Shown: positions 16,097-22,626 of the stretch, one piece after another
How the letters are laid out: every line of letters begins with the position of its first letter
Numbering within the stretch: position 1 is the first letter of the stretch
Assembly: GCA_963668435.2 (NCBI GenBank)
Contig: CAXXSC010000008.1
Span: forward strand, 1,426,001-1,490,000
Source of the DNA: G963668435 sp963668435
GTDB lineage: Bacteria > Latescibacterota > Latescibacteria > Latescibacterales > Latescibacteraceae
Direction: 5' to 3'
Length of the DNA stretch: 64,000 bases
Notes under the pieces: model-generated
Databases searched by the model: none
What the model was told of the DNA's origin: nothing
Seen by the model: only the letters and a program-made list of their open reading frames with translations
Made by a program: the position numbers and the translations under genes

Positions 16097-17098
16097 ATGT
16101 TTAGCAAAAAAACAATGCAAATCTGTATCAACATATTATGCTGGCTTGTAGTATTCTATGTTCCGACGAACAATGCCAAGGCAGAAACAAATAGCTTTTT
16201 ACTTGAAATCGCTAAAACCGGTGATGCCATGTTAAAAAGCGGCAAATGCGATGTTGACTTCAAGAAAACAGTGTCGGAAGATGTCATACAGGCAGAGAAG
16301 GAATATGATCGGGAACATCAGCAGAAAACAAAGGAAGAAGGCCATTATATTTTTTACAAAGAAAATGAAACGACGATGAAGATAAAAATGCTCTTCGATT
16401 CAGTCAAACTTTATGTAGAGAAAGAATGGGATAGCGTTTATGAAAACGACATGAAAATATCATATCTCACCAAAAAAGCCGACAATGGCGAAAAGATGGA
16501 CTCGTATACTTTTGAAGAGAACCATTTTACACATGAAACATGGACGAGAGCGTCCATTAAACCGGCGCGAAAAGTATCACCAAAATATCAACCTCGCTAT
16601 TATGGTTATTTTATTTACAGCACGCCGGTCGCCGATTTTTTGAGCGGTACATTCAAAACCAGTATTTTTGATTCACTTGATACTATCGGTCAAGAGTCTA
16701 TCGATGGTATTGACTGCTTGATTTACAAAGGACATATTGCAAATTCCGATTCAACGGTAACAGCATGGATTGCTCCGGAACTGCTATGCCGTCCCAAGAA
16801 AATTGTACTGGAAACATCAATTCAAAAACAAGTCACAACGATCACACACAAACTGCACAACGACTATATATGGTTCCCGGATGTCGTTGAACATCAATAC
16901 TATCGTGCCGAAAACAAGAATTCTCAAAAAAAACTGGCCAGTTTCTGGAAAATGATTTTCGAGGATGTTACCTTGAACTGCGACATTCCTCCTGAGACAT
17001 TCAGCATTCAATATCCCATAGGCACCAAAGTATACGATTTTAGAACAGAACTGCTCTTAACAGTTGGGACCGACATGCAGAACACGCCCAAAAACTAA
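16097..17098 (+). CDS. LolA-like exported protein of the peptide cassette
   Basis: 333 residues with an N-terminal signal (INILCWLVVFYVPTNNAKA). The body has the pattern of LolA/LolB-fold and DUF4412-like periplasmic proteins: long antiparallel strands, a central IGQESIDGIDCLIYKG hairpin and VTAWIAPELLCRPKKIV, where a carried substrate or partner would be measured against a half-barrel. It ends with YPIGTKVYDFR, a segment seen in similar exported proteins. It starts 55 bp after the C39-like gene with GCGGGAG before the ATG, so it belongs to the same unit. Carrying a hydrophobic peptide or lipid is a guess. Confidence 0.55.
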   Translation: MFSKKTMQICINILCWLVVFYVPTNNAKAETNSFLLEIAKTGDAMLKSGKCDVDFKKTVSEDVIQAEKEYDREHQQKTKEEGHYIFYKENETTMKIKMLFDSVKLYVEKEWDSVYENDMKISYLTKKADNGEKMDSYTFEENHFTHETWTRASIKPARKVSPKYQPRYYGYFIYSTPVADFLSGTFKTSIFDSLDTIGQESIDGIDCLIYKGHIANSDSTVTAWIAPELLCRPKKIVLETSIQKQVTTITHKLHNDYIWFPDVVEHQYYRAENKNSQKKLASFWKMIFEDVTLNCDIPPETFSIQYPIGTKVYDFRTELLLTVGTDMQNTPKN

Positions 17099-17216
17099 AT
17101 TTTCATGTAAATTATCATTAAGACTCTGGACTGTCTGTTGTGCAATTTACGGGCTGATCCTGCCAATGAATCTTAGAACAATCGCTTATAATCAACATAA
17201 TTACGATGTAAAATAC

Positions 17217-17780
17217 TTACCCATATTTCACAACCATGTAGAGTTTCGAGTCATCATCGGCGCTGTTGATTATGCTGTGCTCCATATCAGCGTGATAGTG
17301 GATGCTGTCACCAATGCTGAGCTCTGCGGTTTTTGACTGGACCGTAACAGTAACGGAGCCCTCCATGACAGTAAGGAATTCCTCAGCGCCGATACTGTGG
17401 GAAGAGCTGTCGAGTTTACCGCCCTTTTTAAGTGTCATTACATATAGCTCCAGTTTTTCCGCCATTGAGAGGGGCGAAACGATCCTGAACTGCACCTCCC
17501 CCCCGCTGCGTTCGAGCAAAACCGCCTCATCCTTCTTTATAACATTGAACAGCGGCTCCTCGTCCTCGCGGGCCAGAAGCTCGTGGAACGGCACATCAAG
17601 GCCGTAGGCAATTTTCCAGACAACGGCAACTGTCGGATTCACCTTGTCTTTCTCGATCTGGGACAGCATCCCTGTCGAAACGCCACTTCGACGGGACAAC
17701 TCCTCCAGCGAATATGATTTGAGTTTACGGGCAGCGGCAATATTCTTGCCGATTTCGGGCATTTCAGAAAGAGGACTCAC
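17217..17780 (-). CDS. XRE-family regulator with cupin sensor domain
   Basis: About 187 residues from GTG 17780, chosen because GGGAGG lies 4-5 nt before it; ATG 17795 has no ribosome site. Residues ~5-60 are an XRE helix-turn-helix (SYSLEELSRRSGVSTGMLSQ). The C-terminal half is a cupin beta-barrel (about 105-185; EEFLTVMEGSVTVTV and HYHADMEHSIIN), which in this class binds a small effector. Such proteins control amino-acid, polyamine or sugar genes. It is divergent from tdh, and the shared spacer has a promoter flanked by inverted sequences, so control of tdh and of itself is plausible. Confidence 0.85.
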   Translation of the reverse strand: MSPLSEMPEIGKNIAAARKLKSYSLEELSRRSGVSTGMLSQIEKDKVNPTVAVVWKIAYGLDVPFHELLAREDEEPLFNVIKKDEAVLLERSGGEVQFRIVSPLSMAEKLELYVMTLKKGGKLDSSSHSIGAEEFLTVMEGSVTVTVQSKTAELSIGDSIHYHADMEHSIINSADDDSKLYMVVKYG

Positions 17781-17795
17781 GCAGCCTCCCTTCAT

Positions 17796-17884
17796 TATAG
17801 TAAATATAATTTTAATTTATCGAAATATCACTTGACAATACGAAGCCAATATTTTATTATATTGAATGTGATTATAATATACTA
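17796..17884. promoter_or_regulatory. Possible operator pair in the regulator/tdh spacer
   Basis: TATAGTAAATATAAT at 17796-17810 and ATTATAATATACTA at 17871-17884 are approximate inverted copies (about 11 of 14 positions) and flank the tdh promoter. A dimeric XRE-cupin protein could bridge them. The identity of the binding protein is inferred from position. Confidence 0.4.
17832..17860 (+). promoter_or_regulatory. Sigma-70-type promoter for tdh
   Basis: TTGACA at 17832-17837, a 17-bp spacer and TATTAT at 17855-17860 give a near-consensus promoter reading towards tdh; transcription would begin near 17867. Confidence 0.7.
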
Positions 17885-17971
17885 AACCGCTCTCGTCAAG
17901 CATTTTCTTTCGTCATCATTTCAACCGGGCGCTTTCATTTACACCATAGCGCCGTCACTGTGAGGTCCGCC

Positions 17972-19003
17972 ATGAAAGCTCTCGTCAAGGAACAGCGCGG
18001 CACTGGCCTGTCGCTCCGCGATTCTGAAAAACCACGTCCCGGCGAAGGCGAGGTCATGATCATGGTCAAAGCCGCCGGGATCTGCGGTACCGATGTCCAC
18101 ATCTGGAACTGGGACAAGTGGAGTGAATCGCGCATCAAGCCGCCACTGATCACCGGGCACGAATTCGCCGGCATAGTCTGCGAAACCGGCCCCGGTGTCC
18201 AGCACATAAGCCCCGGTCAGCGTGTCAGCGCCGAGGGTCATATCGCCTGTGGAGTCTGTGAATTCTGCCGGACCGGCCAGGCGCATATCTGCCGTGATGT
18301 CGAGATCATCGGTATCGACCGTAACGGCTGTTTTGCCGAATATCTCACGGTCGACGCCCGCAACCTCTGGCCGCTTCACGACGCCATCGACGATCATCTC
18401 GCGGCGACATTCGATCCGGCGGGCAATGCCATGCATACGGTCATGGCGGAACCGGTAGCCGGCAAATCTGTTCTGCTTACCGGCGCGGGGGCTATCGGCC
18501 TGTTCGCGGTTGCGATTGCCGGGAGTCTCGGAGCCGAACCGCTTATTGTCATCGAGCCGAACGAGAGAAAACGTCAGCTCGCACTCGAGGTTGGCGCCGA
18601 CTACACACTTGATCCGGCAGCCCCGAACCTTGCGGAAACCGTACTGGACGCAACCGAGGGTCTCGGCCCCAATATCCTTCTTGAAATGTCAGGTAACCAG
18701 CACGCTATCACGAGTGGCCTCAGACTTCTCAGGAACGGTGGTACGGCATCTATGCTTGGCATTCCCTCGAAAGAGATTACTATCGACTGGGCCAGGGATG
18801 TTATTTTTAAAGGCATCACAATCCGCGCCATTAACGGCAGGCGTATGTTCGACACCTGGTTCCAGACACAGAATTTCCTCCTGAAACATGGGGAACTTGC
18901 CCGGAAAATCATCACTCACACCATGCCGATAGATGATTATCTCCACGCATTCGATCTTCTCAATCGCGGCGAGGCGGTAAAGACAATCCTCGATGTCGCC
19001 TGA
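17972..19003 (+). CDS. tdh: L-threonine 3-dehydrogenase
   Basis: 343 residues from ATG 17972, with GTGAGG 6 nt upstream. A zinc-dependent medium-chain dehydrogenase: AAGICGTDVHIW holds the catalytic Cys and the threonine-dehydrogenase-typical TDVHIW, GHEFAG follows, and CGVCEFCRTGQAHIC holds the structural zinc cysteines. The NAD-binding fold shows GAGAIGLFAV (about 169-178). It oxidises L-threonine to 2-amino-3-oxobutanoate, which Kbl (encoded at 20425) cleaves with CoA into glycine and acetyl-CoA. Other polyol dehydrogenases share the fold, but the Kbl gene nearby supports Tdh. Confidence 0.9.
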   Translation: MKALVKEQRGTGLSLRDSEKPRPGEGEVMIMVKAAGICGTDVHIWNWDKWSESRIKPPLITGHEFAGIVCETGPGVQHISPGQRVSAEGHIACGVCEFCRTGQAHICRDVEIIGIDRNGCFAEYLTVDARNLWPLHDAIDDHLAATFDPAGNAMHTVMAEPVAGKSVLLTGAGAIGLFAVAIAGSLGAEPLIVIEPNERKRQLALEVGADYTLDPAAPNLAETVLDATEGLGPNILLEMSGNQHAITSGLRLLRNGGTASMLGIPSKEITIDWARDVIFKGITIRAINGRRMFDTWFQTQNFLLKHGELARKIITHTMPIDDYLHAFDLLNRGEAVKTILDVA

Positions 19004-19030
19004 GAGGATAAAACTGTCAGGAGATCGGAC

Positions 19031-19059
19031 TTGATATACTGCCGAATGGCAACTATACT
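19031..19059 (+). promoter_or_regulatory. Promoter upstream of the exported hydrolase
   Basis: TTGATA at 19031-19036, a 17-bp spacer and TATACT at 19054-19059. The predicted start of transcription falls at about 19066, inside a palindrome. Confidence 0.6.
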
Positions 19060-19062
19060 GAA

Positions 19063-19088
19063 ATATACTACTACTGTATAAAGTATAT
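19063..19088. promoter_or_regulatory. Inverted repeat over the transcription start of the hydrolase gene
   Basis: ATATACT at 19063-19069 and AGTATAT at 19082-19088, spaced 12 nt, cover the predicted +1. The half-site resembles TATACTA in the regulator/tdh spacer, so the same XRE-cupin protein might bind here. Confidence 0.4.
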
Positions 19089-19145
19089 AGGTATAACAAA
19101 TAATGTAAGCACAAGGGCAGGCGAAACCTGTAAAAGGAGTCCGGA

Positions 19146-20378
19146 ATGAAACACAGGCGTGTATGTGGGCACATGGTACAGATCACTGTTTCCTCGATTG
19201 CACTGGCGCTGTTGATTACAGCAAACGCTCTTGCAGATGGCGGATTTTCAGATGTCGGCAACATATTTCCATTTCTTGACAATTATGCCGAAAATCACGA
19301 GCCGGCCCTCTCCTATCTCACCCGTGACTGGCCGGACATGGAGCAGTGGCGTATCAGGGGACGTGCCAAAATGCAGGAACTGCTTTCCTATGAGATCGAG
19401 GGTGCCGATCTCAACCCGCAGATTCTGGAAACGTCCAAGCGCGACGGCTACACCCGCCACCTGGTCCGTTACGATATCGGCGGCGGAAGGCATACAGAGG
19501 CATACCTTCTCATTCCAGATGGTCTGAGCGGTCCGGCGCCTGCCGTTCTCGCCCTGCATGATCACGGGGGATTCTACTATTTCGGCAAGGAAAAACACAC
19601 GGCAACGGATAATGCGCCACAGATCCTTCTCGACCATATCGAGAGCGCATATGGCGGCAGAACTTACGCCGACGCTCTCGTTAAACGCGGATTCGTCGTT
19701 CTCTGCCCCGACGCTTTCTATTTTGGCACACAGCGCCTGGACGAGAAACTCGTATCTGAGTATTTTACGAAAAGTTATCCCGAAATGAAATCGGACGACG
19801 AAAATGTCCGTATCAAGCGTTTCAACCGTTTCGCCTCGAAACACGAAACGGTGACAGCTAAAACCATATTCTGCGCCGGCGCAACATGGCCGGGGATACT
19901 TTTCCAGGGAGACCGTGCCAGTCTCGATTATCTTCTCACCCGGCCGGAGGTTGATCCCGACAGGATCGGCTGCATGGGATTGTCCATCGGCGGTTTTCGC
20001 AGCGCTCATCTCTTCGGCCTCGATCCGCGCATCAAGGCCGGTGTGGTCGCGGGCTGGATGACCACCTACCGCTCGCTGCTCTACGATCACCTCCGCCATC
20101 ACACATGGATGATCTATGTGCCCGGCCAGTATAACTATCTCGACCTGCCCGACGTGGCAACATTGAACGCTCCCAACGCGCTCATGGTGATAAACTGCCT
20201 TAAAGACGGTCTGTTCACCCACGAGGGCATGCGCGGCGCCGAATCAAAAATCGCCGCGGTCTACGAAAAAACCGGGCATCCCGAGCGCTTCAAATGCAAT
20301 TACTACGATGTACCGCACTCGTTGAATGTAACCATGCAGGAAGATGCGTTCGACTGGCTCGAAAAATGGCTGAAATGA
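19146..20378 (+). CDS. Exported alpha/beta hydrolase (acetylxylan-esterase/dienelactone-hydrolase-like)
   Basis: 410 residues. Signal peptide at 1-30 (VSSIALALLITANALA). The hydrolase fold shows AVLALHDHGG with the oxyanion region, the nucleophile elbow GLSIGG (Ser about residue 280), an Asp in NCLKDGLF and the last His in VPHSLN. AAAAGGAG precedes the ATG. An ester of a carbohydrate or a plant-type polymer is the likely substrate. It sits between tdh and kbl but has its own promoter, so it is not obviously part of threonine breakdown. Confidence 0.8.
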   Translation: MKHRRVCGHMVQITVSSIALALLITANALADGGFSDVGNIFPFLDNYAENHEPALSYLTRDWPDMEQWRIRGRAKMQELLSYEIEGADLNPQILETSKRDGYTRHLVRYDIGGGRHTEAYLLIPDGLSGPAPAVLALHDHGGFYYFGKEKHTATDNAPQILLDHIESAYGGRTYADALVKRGFVVLCPDAFYFGTQRLDEKLVSEYFTKSYPEMKSDDENVRIKRFNRFASKHETVTAKTIFCAGATWPGILFQGDRASLDYLLTRPEVDPDRIGCMGLSIGGFRSAHLFGLDPRIKAGVVAGWMTTYRSLLYDHLRHHTWMIYVPGQYNYLDLPDVATLNAPNALMVINCLKDGLFTHEGMRGAESKIAAVYEKTGHPERFKCNYYDVPHSLNVTMQEDAFDWLEKWLK

Positions 20379-20424
20379 CATCATCCGCTACAACCAAAAG
20401 CAGCAACACAAACGGGATACAGCA

Positions 20425-21603
20425 ATGACACATGCCGACTCACTTTACAGGAAAAACCTCGAAGACATCGAGGCTGAGGGCACCCTGAAGCACGAACGTA
20501 TTATCACCTCGCCCCAGGGTACGACGGTTACGCTCGAAGATGGCAGGGAGGTCATCAATTTCTGCGCCAATAATTATCTCGGCCTCGCCGGTTCGAAAGC
20601 GATGACGGACGCGGCCCATACGGCACTCGACCGTTACGGTTACGGCATGAGCTCGGTGCGTTTCATCTGCGGGACTCTCGATGTGCACCGTCAGCTCGAA
20701 AAACGGATCGCGTCCTTTCTCGGGCTCGAAGATACGGTCCTGTACTCATCCTGTTTCGACGCGAACGGCGGACTTTTCGAGACGCTGCTCGGCCCTGAAG
20801 ACGCGATCATCAGCGACAGCCTCAATCACGCCTCGATCATTGACGGCATCAGGCTCTCGAAAGCACAGCGTTTCATCTATCCCAACAGCGACATGGCCGC
20901 ACTCGAGGAAAGGCTCAGGGAGGCATCATCCTGCCGGGTAAGGCTCATCGTCACGGACGGCGTTTTCAGCATGGACGGCATCGTGGCGAAGCTCCCCGAC
21001 ATCTGCGATCTCGCCGACAAGTATGATGCCCTCGTCATGGTCGACGATTCCCACGCAACCGGCGTTATCGGCGCAACAGGGAGCGGCAGCCACGAGGCGA
21101 CAGGCGCAATGGGCCGTATCGATATCATAACCGGAACGTTCGGTAAGGCACTCGGCGGCGCCTCGGGCGGATTCACCGCGGCAAGTTCAGCGATTACCGA
21201 CCTGCTCCGTCAGCGCTCGCGCCCCTACCTGTTTTCCAACTCGCTCAGCCCGATGATCGCCTCGGCTACAATCGCGGCGCTCGACCTCCTTGAGGACTCC
21301 CCGGAGCTTCTCCAGCGGCTTGCGAAAAACACTGATCGGTTCAGAAATGGCATGGAAACGCAGGGATTCACACTCACAGGAACCGGACACCCAATCGTGC
21401 CGGTCATGTACGGTGATGCACGTCTTGCGGGACGCACCGCCGAATATCTCCTGGAAGTGGGTATCTACGCAGTCGCATTCAGCTTTCCAGTCGTCCCGAA
21501 AGACAAGGCCCGTATCAGATTGCAGCTCTCGGCGGCCCACACGAATGAGCAGATTGACAGGACAATCGAGGCGTTTGTGGCCGCACGGAAACAACTCGGC
21601 TAA
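20425..21603 (+). CDS. kbl: Glycine C-acetyltransferase (2-amino-3-ketobutyrate CoA ligase)
   Basis: 392 residues, a PLP enzyme of the alpha-oxoamine synthase family. NFCANNYLGLAG (about 34-45), GMSSVRFICGT, the VMVDDSHATG motif and TGTFGKALGG with the PLP-binding Lys (about residue 240) are diagnostic. It splits 2-amino-3-oxobutanoate with CoA into glycine and acetyl-CoA, the step after threonine dehydrogenase. Related BioF and SPT enzymes are alternatives, but the RFICGT segment and tdh nearby favour Kbl. The start ATG at 20425 follows a weak ribosome site. Confidence 0.93.
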   Translation: MTHADSLYRKNLEDIEAEGTLKHERIITSPQGTTVTLEDGREVINFCANNYLGLAGSKAMTDAAHTALDRYGYGMSSVRFICGTLDVHRQLEKRIASFLGLEDTVLYSSCFDANGGLFETLLGPEDAIISDSLNHASIIDGIRLSKAQRFIYPNSDMAALEERLREASSCRVRLIVTDGVFSMDGIVAKLPDICDLADKYDALVMVDDSHATGVIGATGSGSHEATGAMGRIDIITGTFGKALGGASGGFTAASSAITDLLRQRSRPYLFSNSLSPMIASATIAALDLLEDSPELLQRLAKNTDRFRNGMETQGFTLTGTGHPIVPVMYGDARLAGRTAEYLLEVGIYAVAFSFPVVPKDKARIRLQLSAAHTNEQIDRTIEAFVAARKQLG

Positions 21604-21663
21604 CTTTTTGAAGCACAGTTTTTTTCATTCATTTCAATATTGCAGTATTCAGGCAAAAAATCC

Positions 21664-21692
21664 TTGCGGTTTACCAGTGTCCACATTATATT
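21664..21692 (+). promoter_or_regulatory. Promoter for rpsU with overlapping inverted repeat
   Basis: TTGCGG at 21664-21669, 17-bp spacer, TATATT at 21687-21692. An inverted repeat (ATTAGGTTT at 21690-21698 with AAACCTAAT at 21718-21726, containing CTGA/TCAG) begins within the -10 box, placing it at the start of the transcript or as an operator. Confidence 0.55.
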
Positions 21693-21771
21693 AGGTTTTC
21701 TGAGGATTTCAGGATTCAAACCTAATGATCACATTATTACGATTGTTTGAAGGGGGGTTTGGCCAAGCCGA

Positions 21772-21969
21772 ATGCCGGGAGTTAAAGTCAGAGACGAGGA
21801 ATCATTCGAAAAAGCGCTGAAACGCTTCAAAAAAGCCTGCGAAAAAGCCGGGATCATCTCCGAGATGAAGAAACATCAGCATTATGAGAAGCCCAGCGAG
21901 AAACGGAAACGCAAGCTCAATGCCGCGAAGCGCAAGCGGATGAAATTGGAAAAGATATTTTCCAGATGA
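21772..21969 (+). CDS. rpsU: 30S ribosomal protein S21
   Basis: 65 residues. PGVKVRDEESFEKALKRFKK and the basic tail EKRKRKLNAAKRKRMKL are the S21 signature; S21 sits near the anti-Shine-Dalgarno end of 16S rRNA. The G-rich run GAAGGGGGG ends 14 nt before the ATG, further than usual, with a TTGGCCAA palindrome in between. Single-gene unit ending in a strong terminator. Confidence 0.95.
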   Translation: MPGVKVRDEESFEKALKRFKKACEKAGIISEMKKHQHYEKPSEKRKRKLNAAKRKRMKLEKIFSR

Positions 21970-21997
21970 GGTATCGAGATGCTCGATCCGTTGTAAG

Positions 21998-22030
21998 GCG
22001 GCAGTCTTTTTCTATGAGACTGCCGCTTTT
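21998..22030 (+). terminator. Intrinsic terminator after rpsU
   Basis: GCGGCAGTCT at 21998-22007 pairs with AGACTGCCGC at 22017-22026, followed by TTTT. Confidence 0.85.
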
Positions 22031-22065
22031 GCGTTTCAAACGGTTTGGCAGGCAGGAGAATCACT

Positions 22066-22626
22066 ATGTTAAACGGATTTGACATATTTTTTGCTGTCGT
22101 GACAATTGGATTCGCGATACTCGGATTCAGGGAGGGTTTTGTTAAAAGCATTCTCAACCTGATCGGATTCGTGGCCGCTGTCATTGTCGTGCTGGCTTTT
22201 TCCCAGACGATCTTTGCTATTGCGGAGCTCATCCCGGTCCTGCCGCATGCTCTCAGCGCCTTTATCCTTTTTATAACGGCGGTCGTTGCCTGTACCGTGA
22301 TCGTTCACATCATAGCCTCCTTTGTCCAGAAACTCGTACACATGACACCGGCGGCTTTTATCGACAACGGGCTCGGTTGTGCGTTCGGCATTGTCAAGGC
22401 GCTCGTACTCGGCGGCATTGTCGCTTTTGTGCTGTCATGTGCGCCGCAGGGCAGTTTTGTGAGATTGCAGTATGACAATTCCGTCTCGGCACCGCACCTC
22501 GTTACTTTCATTGCGGAGAGCATACCGTTTATCAGCCGTCTGACGCCCTATTATCCATCATTTACACCTGAACCATCAGAACCGGAACAGAAACAAAATG
22601 AACAAAGAGAAAAAAACCTCATATAA
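22066..22626 (+). CDS. cvpA: CvpA-family membrane protein
   Basis: 186 residues from ATG 22066 (CAGGAG 7 nt upstream). Four hydrophobic segments, with the CvpA-typical start FDIFFAVVTIGFAILGFREG followed by helices around residues 25-45, 60-85 and 100-125. The last 40 residues are polar and Glu/Gln-rich. CvpA proteins are inner-membrane proteins linked to colicin V production and envelope stress; the precise role is unsettled. It overlaps mutS2 by 29 bp, a common arrangement. Confidence 0.85.
   Translation: MLNGFDIFFAVVTIGFAILGFREGFVKSILNLIGFVAAVIVVLAFSQTIFAIAELIPVLPHALSAFILFITAVVACTVIVHIIASFVQKLVHMTPAAFIDNGLGCAFGIVKALVLGGIVAFVLSCAPQGSFVRLQYDNSVSAPHLVTFIAESIPFISRLTPYYPSFTPEPSEPEQKQNEQREKNLI

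Noticed and set aside
19248..20222. Minus-strand frame of 324 codons
   Set aside because: Antisense to the exported hydrolase with signal peptide and catalytic triad.
21690..21726. Hairpin upstream of rpsU as a ribosomal-protein leader
   Set aside because: Its left arm begins in the predicted -10 box, so at most part of it would be transcribed; kept only as a possible operator.
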